From: Colwellia chukchiensis
GTDB lineage: Bacteria; Pseudomonadota; Gammaproteobacteria; Enterobacterales; Alteromonadaceae
Assembly: GCF_002104455.1 (NCBI RefSeq)
Contig: NZ_NBOC01000008.1
Location: forward strand, 101,887-165,886
Length of the DNA: 64,000 nt
Direction: 5' to 3'
Shown here in pieces: positions 9,901 to 19,861 of the stretch (the first letter of the stretch is position 1; each line of letters begins with the position of its first letter). A program made the position numbers and the translations under genes. The notes under the pieces are model-generated. The model made no database searches. It was not told where the DNA came from and saw only the letters and a list, made by a program, of their open reading frames with translations.

Positions 9901-9934
9901 AATGCCAATATATTGCATACAATATATTGGCATT
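9901..9934. promoter_or_regulatory. Perfect 15-bp inverted repeat, probable operator
   Basis: AATGCCAATATATTG (9901-9915) and its exact reverse complement (9920-9934) flank the 4-base spacer CATA. The site lies between the divergent starts of the TonB-dependent receptor (9837) and the S9 peptidase (9982), 48 bases from the latter. Such symmetry in a divergent promoter region usually marks binding of a dimeric regulator acting on both genes. No matching regulator gene is adjacent. It could also form a hairpin in the peptidase leader RNA. Confidence 0.7.
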
Positions 9935-9981
9935 TTATCCAGAAATATCAAATAAACACGAAAAAATTAAGAGGAATAAAA

Positions 9982-12209
9982 ATGAATAAAGTGTTGATGT
10001 TGTTGTTAAGTTTGCTTTTGTTGGGTTGCCAGTTAACCCCCAGCACAGTAAATAAAGGCGCAAATATCGAACGGGCACGATTATTTACTGCCACTACCTT
10101 AGCAAACAAAGCGCATAATTTATCATTGAGTCCTCAATGGTTAACCGATACTAAGGATGAATTTTGGTATGAGCGCTACTCGCAAAATAAAGGACAGCAG
10201 TTCATCAGAGTTGTTGACACCAAAAAGCATGCGCTGTTTAGCCAAGAAAAATTGCAGCAGGCACTCGTTGATGTTCCGCTAAACTGGCAAGATAAACCGC
10301 TACATAATGTGAGTTTTGATGGTAAAGCGCTGTCATTCTCTGTTGAGCAACAAGCTTATGATTGTGCTATTGATACCACGCCTTATCGCTGCACCTTAAA
10401 TGACACGCCCCCAGAGCGCAGCGAGCGCTATTTATCGCCTAATGGCAAACACTTTGTCAAAGTTGAACACTATAACTTGTCACTTTGTCGCGCAGACACA
10501 GAAAGTTGCCAGCAATTAACTCGAGATGGCACAGAAAATACACCCTATGCCCTTAAGCACCCTTACCCTGAAACACTATTAGCAGCTAAAAATTTTGACT
10601 CGCAACAACATTTACAAGTTTATTGGTCTGACGATAGTCAATACTTAATTAGCTACAAACTATTTCGCGCTGGTGTTAATAAGCTTACTTTGACTGACAG
10701 TACCGCTGGCGATGACTTTAGCGTCGATACCGTCAGTTATTATTACCCGCAAGCCGGTGATGAAACCCTGCCAATGGCACAACTGTATTTAATTGACGTT
10801 GCTAAGCAACAAGGCACATTATTAGCCGCCCCCAAAGTGATGCAAACCTACTATGGCGGCGCATTATGGGGAAATGGCATAACGACGCGTTTTATTACCA
10901 TGATCGACGTCGTGGCAACCGCGAATACCATTTACGCAAAGTTATAGCCAAAGAAGCCCGCGTTATTTCATTAATTAAAGAAACTGACGCAGAATTTATC
11001 GACCCTTGGGTACAAACCTACCAAAACTTGAGTCAAACTGAGCAGGTTATTTGGAGCTCACAACGCACGGGCTATCAACATCTTTACTTATATAACGCCA
11101 ACAACGGACAGCTTGTTAACGCCATTACTCAAGGAGAGTTTACGGTAAGAAGTATAAAAGGCGTCGATGAAGCCAAGGGGCAGTTATATTTTGAAGCTTC
11201 AGGTAAAGAACCAGGCATAGACCCCTATTTACGTCATTTATATCGCGTTAATTTAGACGGCTTAAACTTAACCTTATTGACTCCTGAGCCTTATGAGCAT
11301 CATACTTATTTGTCGCCAAACTTTCGCTATATTGTTGATAATTATTCTGACAGCCAAACGCCAACACAGTCTTGGTTGCGTTCGGCTAAAAGCGGAAAAA
11401 AACTGGCGTTATTGGATCAAGCCAATGTCAGTGCGTTAACCGCAATCGGTTGGCAAGCACCTGAGCCGTTTTCAGTGCTTGCCGATGACGGTAAGACGCC
11501 ACTGTATGGTCTAATGTATAAGCCAAGCCATTTTGATGCGAAGAAAAGCTATCCCATTATTGATGATACCTATACTGGCCCGCACAACTTTTTTATCCCT
11601 AAGTCGTTTAATACCTTTAGCAACCAGCGCCCGGCTTTAGCTGAGCTAGGCTTTATTGTTATTAAAATGGATGGTCGTGGCACCAATAAACGCGGCAAAG
11701 CTTTTCATCGTCACAGTTATAAAAACCTAGCAGCCGGTACCGACGACCATGTTTGGGCCATTAAACAGTTAGCAAAACAACGCCCCTACCTCGATATTAA
11801 CCGAGTTGGTATCTTTGGTTTTAGTGCCGGTGGCTATGACACCATGCAGGCAATGCTGCGTCATAATGACTTTTTTAAGGCGGGAGTAAGTGCCTCGGGT
11901 AATCACGACTTTCGCGTTGATAAAACCGGTTGGAATGAAATTTGGATGGGTTGGCCGGTTACCGAGCATTGGCAGCAGCAATCTAACTACACCAATGTAG
12001 AGCGCTTACAAGGTAAGTTATTACTTGCCCACGGCGAGTTAGACAGTAATGTTCATCCGTCAGCAACGCTGCGCTTAGTGGACAAGCTGATTGAGGCCAA
12101 TAAAGATTTCGACCTACTCATTATGCCGAAAATGGGCCATGTCTTAGATGATAGCCCTTATTTTGTTGAAAAACGCTGGCAGTTCTTTATTAAGCACTTA
12201 ATGCCATAA
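9982..12209 (+). pseudogene. DPP-IV-like S9 peptidase lipoprotein, broken by one frameshift
   Basis: Two plus-strand frames join into one protein of about 742 residues. The first (9982 to about 10870) starts at an ATG preceded by AGAGGA, has a lipobox (LLLLGC, Cys14-15 region) and a beta-propeller. The second (about 10870-12209) resumes as KWHNDAFYYHDRRRG and carries the catalytic alpha/beta-hydrolase part: Ser in GIFGFSAGGYD, Asp in ELDSNVHPS, His in KMGHVLDDSP. The break falls in a GGGG-AAA run at 10868-10874 and fits the loss of one G. The family removes dipeptides from peptide N-termini, here at the cell envelope. It is divergent from the receptor gene, which is also frameshifted. Confidence 0.85.
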
Positions 12210-12521
12210 ATACCGCGACTTAGTTTAATCCCCCTGATCAGACGCTACTTGTCAGACCCTAAAGGGGGATTAACGGCGTCATATACAACTGCAAAAGTGT
12301 ACTAGCTGTGTTTATAACGCGATATGGCCCTGATTCGTTACCAATACACAATAAATGGCCAACTTGAGCGCTAGCCGATAATGCGCAATTAATTTGATTG
12401 CGCAAATACCTCTTTCACCAGCCTCGTATGTTTTATCGCTGACTAAGCCGACGCTTTTTTTCGCCATTTATGGCAAGAAAATGTTAACCTCACCTTTTTG
12501 ATTATTTTTAGATATAAATTC
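12210..12521 (+). other. 312-bp intergenic region with a long-loop inverted repeat
   Basis: TTAATCCCCCT (12225-12235) pairs with AGGGGGATTAA (12263-12273) across a 27-base loop shortly after the peptidase stop. It may be the 3' hairpin of that transcript, but no T-run follows. The rest is AT-rich and should contain the promoter of the AbgT gene. No small gene is recognisable. Confidence 0.5.
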
Positions 12522-14096
12522 ATGACCGAAAAAACTATACCGCAAGCCCCAAAAGATACTTGGTTTAATCGATTTTTAGCTTCAGTTGAATTTTTGGGCA
12601 ATTTACTGCCACACCCCATCACCTTATTTGCCTTATTTTGTCTATTTATTATTGTCTTTAGTGGTATTGCCGACTGGTTTGGCTTAAGCGCTATTGACCC
12701 GCGCCCCATTGGCGCCGCCGGCCGAGACCCTGATGGTGTGATTGAGGTAGTAAGCTTATTAAACGGTGAAGGGTTAGCAAAAATCGTCACCGGCTTAGTC
12801 ACCAATTTCACCAACTTTGCACCATTAGGTACGGTTTTAGTGGCTTTACTTGGTGTCAGCGTTGCCGAGCACTCAGGGCTTTTGTCTGCCGCGCTACGCG
12901 GCATGGTGATGGGCGCGTCGAAGCGTTTAGTCACCTTTATGATAGTGTTAGCGGCCATTTTGTCTAATACCGCTTCTGAGCTTGGCTATGTGGTGTTAAT
13001 TCCGCTTGCTGCCATGATCTTTCACAGCTTAGGTCGACACCCACTTGCAGGTTTAGCGGCAGCCTTTGCTGGGGTATCAGGTGGTTATAGCGCTAACCTC
13101 CTCTTGGGCACTATAGATCCTCTTTTAGCTGGCATTACCACACCAGCCGCACAGTTAATTGATCCAAACTATCAAGTTGGCCCTGAGGCTAACTGGTACT
13201 TTATGATGATTTCAACGTTTTTAATCGCGATTTTAGGCACGCTGATCACAGAAAAAGTGGTGGAGCCGCGCTTAGGAAAATATCATGATCATGAAGCCAG
13301 CGAGCCACTAGATGCCAATATTGAGCACCTTTCTGCACTAGAGCGTAAGGGTTTAGCTTTTGCTGGCATCACCTTCCTTGGCTTAGCCATTTTACTGGCG
13401 CTTACCATAGTGCCTGCCGACGGTATATTAAGAAATCAAGAAACTGGCTTAGTCAAAGGCTCGCCATTCTTAAAAGGTATTGTTGCCTTTATTTTTATCA
13501 CTTTTGCCATCCCCGGCTTTGTTTACGGCAAAGTGGTAGGCACCATGAAAAACGATCGTGATGTGATTGATGCCATGAGCAAAAGCATGGGCTCACTAAG
13601 CATGTATATTGTGCTGGTATTTTTTGCCGCACAATTTGTTGCTTTTTTTAACTGGACCAATTTAGGCACCATATTAGCGATTAATGGCGCAGAACTATTA
13701 CAAACGTTAAAAATGTCAGGCCCAGAAGTGTTTGTATTATTTATTTTAATGTGTGCGCTAATTAACCTTACCTTAGGCTCATCATCAGCGCAGTGGGCTG
13801 CTACCGCGCCAATTTTTGTGCCTATGCTAATGTTAATTGGCTATGCCCCCGAAACAATTCAGGCTGCTTATCGTATTGGTGACTCAGTGACCAACTTGAT
13901 CACCCCCATGATGAGCTATTTTGGCCTGATCCTCGCGGTCGCCACTAAGTATAAAAAAGACATGGGGATAGGGACCTTAATCGCTACCATGCTACCTTAC
14001 AGCTTGGCTTTCTTAGTGGGTTGGATAGCATTATTTTATCTTTGGGTATTTGCCCTAGGCTTGCCTGTTGGCCCTGGTTCGCCGATCTACTTTTAG
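12522..14096 (+). CDS. AbgT-family transporter (p-aminobenzoyl-glutamate/antimetabolite type)
   Basis: The 524-residue protein has the AbgT plan: a short cytoplasmic N-terminus, then NRFLASVEFLGNLLPHPITL and many membrane helices. It contains SNTASELGYVVLIPLAAMIF near residue 150 and the re-entrant loop pattern GSSSAQWAATAPIFVPML near residue 420. AbgT imports p-aminobenzoyl-glutamate; other members such as MtrF export drugs including sulfonamides. Which applies here is not clear. I use the ATG at 12522 rather than an in-frame TTG 24 bases upstream because the N-terminus then matches the family; the ribosome site is weak. It stands alone and ends at a good terminator. The neighbouring peptidases fit uptake of a peptide-like amide. 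Confidence 0.87.
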   Translation: MTEKTIPQAPKDTWFNRFLASVEFLGNLLPHPITLFALFCLFIIVFSGIADWFGLSAIDPRPIGAAGRDPDGVIEVVSLLNGEGLAKIVTGLVTNFTNFAPLGTVLVALLGVSVAEHSGLLSAALRGMVMGASKRLVTFMIVLAAILSNTASELGYVVLIPLAAMIFHSLGRHPLAGLAAAFAGVSGGYSANLLLGTIDPLLAGITTPAAQLIDPNYQVGPEANWYFMMISTFLIAILGTLITEKVVEPRLGKYHDHEASEPLDANIEHLSALERKGLAFAGITFLGLAILLALTIVPADGILRNQETGLVKGSPFLKGIVAFIFITFAIPGFVYGKVVGTMKNDRDVIDAMSKSMGSLSMYIVLVFFAAQFVAFFNWTNLGTILAINGAELLQTLKMSGPEVFVLFILMCALINLTLGSSSAQWAATAPIFVPMLMLIGYAPETIQAAYRIGDSVTNLITPMMSYFGLILAVATKYKKDMGIGTLIATMLPYSLAFLVGWIALFYLWVFALGLPVGPGSPIYF

Positions 14097-14185
14097 CCAC
14101 AGACGACATAGCATGCATCAGCTGAGACTAGGGTTTAATGCTGATATTAAGCTGCGCCTAGTCAGCCTCAACTAGCCTTTAAATG

Positions 14186-14218
14186 AAAGCCCGAATAATC
14201 ATATTTGGGCTTTTTTTG
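14186..14218 (+). terminator. Rho-independent terminator after the AbgT gene
   Basis: AAAGCCCGAAT pairs with ATTTGGGCTTT (one G-T wobble) and is followed by a run of seven T, 90 bases after the stop codon. Confidence 0.85.
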
Positions 14219-14427
14219 TTAACGATTAACAATTGAGCTTAATAAGCTACGCATTATGGCAAATGCGCTTAAGTTTAAAGTCGTTTGTAAATTATGCCGA
14301 GCTAATACGCTATCGATAATATGCAAAACGCGTTGGATATTGCGCTACATCAATCACAGCGACTGGTTATAAAGTCCATTAACCCGAACTGAGATTAGCT
14401 AAGCAGAGGCGCTTGCTGACTGAAAAC
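14219..14427. other. 209-bp spacer between two terminators
   Basis: The bases lie between the convergent AbgT and aminopeptidase transcripts. A short symmetric AGCTTAATAAGCT is visible near 14234. No gene, promoter or RNA is recognised. Confidence 0.5.
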
Positions 14428-14455
14428 AAAAAAACCTGCCGAGGCAGGTTTTTTT
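14428..14455 (-). terminator. Terminator of the aminopeptidase gene (works on both strands)
   Basis: The stem AACCTGC/GCAGGTT has runs of at least seven A on one side and seven T on the other, so it can stop transcripts from both directions. It is 22 bases past the stop codon of the minus-strand gene. A near-identical hairpin is found at 16509-16535. Confidence 0.88.
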
Positions 14456-14477
14456 AAATTTTAACGCTTTAAGAGAC

Positions 14478-15995
14478 TTAATTATTTAACAGCCATTCAC
14501 TCAGCAAGCGCACGCCAAAACCGGTGCCGCCAGCGGCTAGCTCATCCTTGCCTTTAGTTATCAGGGCATTGCCAGCAATATCAATGTGTACCCAACGGGT
14601 ATCTCCGGCAAAGTGCTCTAAAAAGCTCGCAGCAGTCGTCGCCCCTGGTCCGTGAGAGCCAGTATTGGTTAAATCAGCAATGTCTGACTTTAATGCGTCT
14701 TTGTAGCCTAACGGTAAACGCCATAAGTTTTCGTTAACCTGCTTGCCGGCAAAGGTAAGTTGGGTGACTAATTCATCATCTTTTGAAAATACCGCTGCGT
14801 ACTCGTTACCCACAGCTCTGACTTTAGAGCCGGTTAAGGTCGCCACATCTATCATGATCTCAGGCTTAAAGTGCTCGCGGGCATACCACATGGCATCACT
14901 TAGCACTAAGCGGCCTTCGGCATCGGTATTGAGTATTTCAACACTTAAGCCTTCAGCCGTGCGCACCACATCGCCTGGTGCAACGGCAAATTGCGATACC
15001 ATATTAGCGGCCATGCCCATAACGGCAACCACGTTGATATCGGCTTTTTCTAGTGCCATGGCTTTAACTGTGCCTAATACTGCTGCCGCGCCAGCCATAT
15101 CCGATTTCATGCGCGCAATCGATGCGCCGGTTTTAATGCTGTATCCGCCTGAATCAAAGGTAATGCCTTTACCCACTAAGGCGATTGGCGCAGCGTTTGA
15201 ACCTCTATAATGTGCAACTACGAGGCGAGCACCTTGATCGCTACCACGGCCTACCGCTTCAAGTGCGCCCATACCAAGTGCTTGCAATTGTTTTGGCTCT
15301 AACACAGTAACGCTAACACCCAATGACTCTAGTTCTTTAGCGGCATTAGCAAAGTCAACTGGCGTCATGTGCGTGGCAACTTCAGAGGTTAAGTCACGCG
15401 CCAAAAACACGCCTGCTTGAATGTTCGCTAGGCGCTTATAGGCTTTTTTAGTTTTTTTAGTATTATCAACATCAAAAGTATAGTTAACGGTATTAGTACT
15501 AGGTTTTTGCTTGTACTTTTCAAAACGGTGGTCGCGCAAGTTAGCACCGTTGGCAAAGTTTGCTGCTAACGCTGCATTATTAACTGCGCCGCTAAGATCT
15601 TCAAAAACAACACTGGCTGATGCCACTTTATCACTTAATAAGCGCGCATGAATATTACCACCAAGTTTGGCACTACGGGCTTTGTCTAATTCTTTTTTCT
15701 TACCAGTTCCCACCACAAGTACTCGCTGGTAGTTGCTATTATGCGGAGCAATAACTTCAGCAACACTGCCATATTCGCCGCTAAAGTTTGCGATAGTTAT
15801 GGTGCGCTGTAATTGTTGATTAAACTGTTTATTATAACGGTTAAATTGCTTGTTTTTACCGTCTTGACTATAAAGCAGCACTAATGTTTCGGCATCTTGG
15901 TTGATATTTGAAGAGAAACTAAACTCTGCTGCCAGACTCGGCATTACAACACTAAGTGCGATAGCTAACGAAGACGCTTTCATTATATTTTTCAT
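14478..15995 (-). CDS. M17 leucyl aminopeptidase, exported form
   Basis: The 505-residue protein has the M17 metal and catalytic motifs: KGITFDSGGYSIK, MKSDMAGAAAVLG and NTDAEGRLVLSDAMWYA. The enzyme removes N-terminal residues, classically Leu, from peptides using two metal ions. Unlike cytosolic PepA, it starts with a clear signal peptide (MKNIMKASSLAIALS...SLAAEF), so it should act in the periplasm. AGGA lies six bases before the ATG. It is transcribed alone and ends at the adjacent terminator. With the neighbouring S9 peptidase, receptor and AbgT carrier it forms a peptide-use region. PepA also binds DNA in some species; nothing here indicates that. Confidence 0.93.
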   Translation of the reverse strand: MKNIMKASSLAIALSVVMPSLAAEFSFSSNINQDAETLVLLYSQDGKNKQFNRYNKQFNQQLQRTITIANFSGEYGSVAEVIAPHNSNYQRVLVVGTGKKKELDKARSAKLGGNIHARLLSDKVASASVVFEDLSGAVNNAALAANFANGANLRDHRFEKYKQKPSTNTVNYTFDVDNTKKTKKAYKRLANIQAGVFLARDLTSEVATHMTPVDFANAAKELESLGVSVTVLEPKQLQALGMGALEAVGRGSDQGARLVVAHYRGSNAAPIALVGKGITFDSGGYSIKTGASIARMKSDMAGAAAVLGTVKAMALEKADINVVAVMGMAANMVSQFAVAPGDVVRTAEGLSVEILNTDAEGRLVLSDAMWYAREHFKPEIMIDVATLTGSKVRAVGNEYAAVFSKDDELVTQLTFAGKQVNENLWRLPLGYKDALKSDIADLTNTGSHGPGATTAASFLEHFAGDTRWVHIDIAGNALITKGKDELAAGGTGFGVRLLSEWLLNN

Positions 15996-16146
15996 TTTTT
16001 ATCCTGCATGATAAACCCGCTGTTCAGCGAGCATTACTTTTAAATTTAATGGTTTTTCGAACTCACACTAAACTGCGTAACTAAACCCTTGCCTAAGATG
16101 ATAAATTAAGCTTGATTTCGCTACTACCACGTTAAGTACAAAAACC

Positions 16147-16413
16147 TTACCTCAATACGAGTGGATAGCCATCGACATTGTAACTGCCCAATAAAATTTT
16201 ACCAAGGTCATCGATCTCACATTAGCGAGCTCCCATCGATTCTAATGCAGAGTAAATGCTGAGTTTAGCTATCTTGAAACTGTGAAGGTCATAAGGCAAG
16301 GTGAGAGTTTTATTGCGCTTATGATTATCATCATTGCCAGCTTGGTTAGCGCTAAATTCAACCGAAGCCACAGCCATCGCAATATTCATGGTCTCTGTGA
16401 TAAATGTTGCCAA
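16147..16413 (-). pseudogene. Possible remnant of a small gene with an in-frame stop
   Basis: A 63-codon frame (16413-16222, TTG start) ends at TAA, and the same frame then continues for 24 more codons as ...EIDDLGKILLGSYNVDGYPL... to a stop at 16147. The composition after the stop looks protein-like. I do not recognise the family. It may be a decayed gene end or chance. It lies in the 500-bp gap between the aminopeptidase start and the terminator at 16509; no other gene is seen there. Confidence 0.3.
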
Positions 16414-16508
16414 ACATGCACGAACAACTTGTCACGCCGCCTTTAAGCATGACAGCACAAGACATAAAGACCTGTGTATTTGACACGGCGTTAGTGCCAG
16501 CCAAAAAC

Positions 16509-16535
16509 AAAAAACCTGCCGAAGCAGGTTTTTTT
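16509..16535 (-). terminator. Hairpin terminator downstream of groEL
   Basis: AACCTGC and GCAGGTT enclose CGAA, flanked by A- and T-runs on both sides. It is about 190 bases beyond the groEL stop, and the sequence nearly duplicates the terminator at 14428-14455. Between it and groEL is a second short symmetric element, CCTACATCCATGTAGG, near 16622-16637. Confidence 0.75.
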
Positions 16536-16721
16536 ATTTAAAGCGTTAACTAGCTAAGGCTATTTATGCGCCGAGTAAATTGTTTAATTTACAGATTACC
16601 TGTTCCCGACGTAATCTAAGCACCTACATCCATGTAGGCAAGGCGCTTTATTTACGACGCTTAGTGTTTCTTAAACGAGTAATAAAGCAACGATGAAGTA
16701 GGCAATTTAATCAAGCATAAA

Positions 16722-18392
<1,671 letters not shown>

Positions 18393-18452
18393 TTATAAAC
18401 TGTTTTGTACCAAAAATTATCAATACAATAAAATGAGAGGAAAATTTTTTAA

Positions 18453-18743
18453 TTATTCGACGATTGCCAGAATGTCTGCTTCTGACAAAATAAGCACTTC
18501 TTCACCGTCAATCTTTTCAGTTTTTACGCCGTAACCTTCACTGAAAATAACTTGATCGCCAATTTTTACATCTAACGGACGAACATCACCGTTCTCTAGC
18601 ATTCTACCTTTACCAACGGCAACAACTTCACCGCGAGTTGATTTTTCCGCAGCACTACCCGTTAAAACAATACCACCAGCAGATTTTGACTCTACTTCTT
18701 TGCGCTTAATGATCACACGATCGTGTAATGGACGAATACTCAT
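18453..18743 (-). CDS. groES: Co-chaperonin GroES (10 kDa)
   Basis: The 96-residue protein is of normal length and carries the family's N-terminal [16 protein letters not shown] and the mobile-loop region [17 protein letters not shown]. It caps the GroEL ring. Its start is preceded by CTGGAGAAC. It is the first gene of the groESL operon, just downstream of a sigma-32 type promoter. Confidence 0.99.
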   Translation of the reverse strand: MSIRPLHDRVIIKRKEVESKSAGGIVLTGSAAEKSTRGEVVAVGKGRMLENGDVRPLDVKIGDQVIFSEGYGVKTEKIDGEEVLILSEADILAIVE

Positions 18744-18816
18744 TTTTGTTCTCCAGAAAAGTTCTATTTAATAAAAATAATGGATAAAAGCATGGTGCTA
18801 TTTACTCGTAGATGTA

Positions 18817-18844
18817 AGATGGGGATAAAATAAAACATCACAAG
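18817..18844 (-). promoter_or_regulatory. Sigma-32 (RpoH) heat-shock promoter of groESL
   Basis: Read on the minus strand, CTTGTGA (18844-18838) is followed after 13 bases by CCCCATCT (18824-18817). The known RpoH consensus is CTTGAAA, 13-15 bases, CCCCATNT, so the -10 box is a full match and the -35 box matches in five of seven. It lies 74 bases upstream of the groES start. Confidence 0.88.
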
Positions 18845-18974
18845 TCTAATTTTTAATTTTTTTGTCGTTTATTTACCCACTTGCTCGCAACAACCACTGC
18901 ATACTAAACCGACGGAGCAAATGTGTATCAAATTTATTCTGCGCTCAAGCGCGGGTCGTCACTCTATTTAAGCA

Positions 18975-19463
18975 CTAATCTTTGCGCTCATACTCACCAT
19001 CTAAGGTCGTGCCTTTATGCGGTGGTTGAATATTATCTTGATACGACTCTGGTGGTGGTGACGAAAAATCATTGTGTTGCTGAAAATGAAAACTTGTTGC
19101 GCTAGCGTTACTAGCCATGTGGGGTTTAACACTCGACACTATGGTGCTACGCACAGCAGGTACCAACAAGCTTAAACCAAAAATATCAGTGACAAAACCG
19201 GGCGTGACTAACAAAACACCCGCTACTAATAACATCAGCCCAGTGACTATTTCATCTGAGGGCATTTGCCCCTGCGCCATTTTAGACTGCACTGAATTTA
19301 ACGTCGCCAGACCTTGCTGGCGAACATACTTAGCCCCAAGCCATGCGGTAAATATCACAATAGCAATGGTTGGCCATAAACCCAATACTGAACCAACTTG
19401 CAGTAGAACTGAAATTTCAATAATCGGAATGATAATAAAAAATACGAATAACAAGCGAAACAT
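18975..19463 (-). CDS. fxsA: FxsA family membrane protein
   Basis: The 162-residue protein has the FxsA pattern: hydrophobic helices at about residues 2-20, 25-42, 74-92 and 93-110, the motif EISVLLQVGSVLGLWPT, and a polar C-terminal tail. In E. coli, extra FxsA relieves F-plasmid exclusion of phage T7; its normal role is unknown. It commonly sits next to groESL, as here, upstream on the same strand and separated by the groES promoter. A small dimeric membrane protein is expected. Confidence 0.92.
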   Translation of the reverse strand: MFRLLFVFFIIIPIIEISVLLQVGSVLGLWPTIAIVIFTAWLGAKYVRQQGLATLNSVQSKMAQGQMPSDEIVTGLMLLVAGVLLVTPGFVTDIFGLSLLVPAVRSTIVSSVKPHMASNASATSFHFQQHNDFSSPPPESYQDNIQPPHKGTTLDGEYERKD

Positions 19464-19861
19464 AGTCGCACCTAAAAAATCTTTAATGAAACTTATATGG
19501 GGCTTTGCAGGTCTTTTTCAAGCATGCCAATTGCAGTTGATAAAATAAGCACCACTTATTAACAATTTACACCTTACTGATCAAAGAATATTCGCGTAAA
19601 CTGATGCGATAATTGCTCAAAGGTCGTTAGCCAAATGCATCAACCCACGTACACTAAGGTGGAGCGATAGCGTACGTGGTCGTGCTTTAATCAAGCTATG
19701 GCACAATATATGTGGGGTGTGTTGTAACTCGCACAGGCCTTTGCTAGTTAGGCGCTACTAAACAATGCTCATGGTCTTAACTGCACTAAAGTACGGCCTA
19801 AAATCTTTAGCTTTCACCTTGAACATCCAGCAAGGCGATTGCCAATAATGTCACTGGATAT
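19464..19861 (+). other. 398-bp divergent intergenic region with an inverted repeat
   Basis: The gap separates fxsA from dsbD. CCACGTAC (19645-19652) is repeated inverted as GTACGTGG (19672-19679) around 19 bases. No gene is seen. The dsbD promoter must lie here. Confidence 0.5.

Noticed and set aside
12443..12958. 171-codon minus-strand frame opposite the AbgT gene start
   Set aside because: Antisense shadow of a clear membrane transporter gene; composition is not protein-like.
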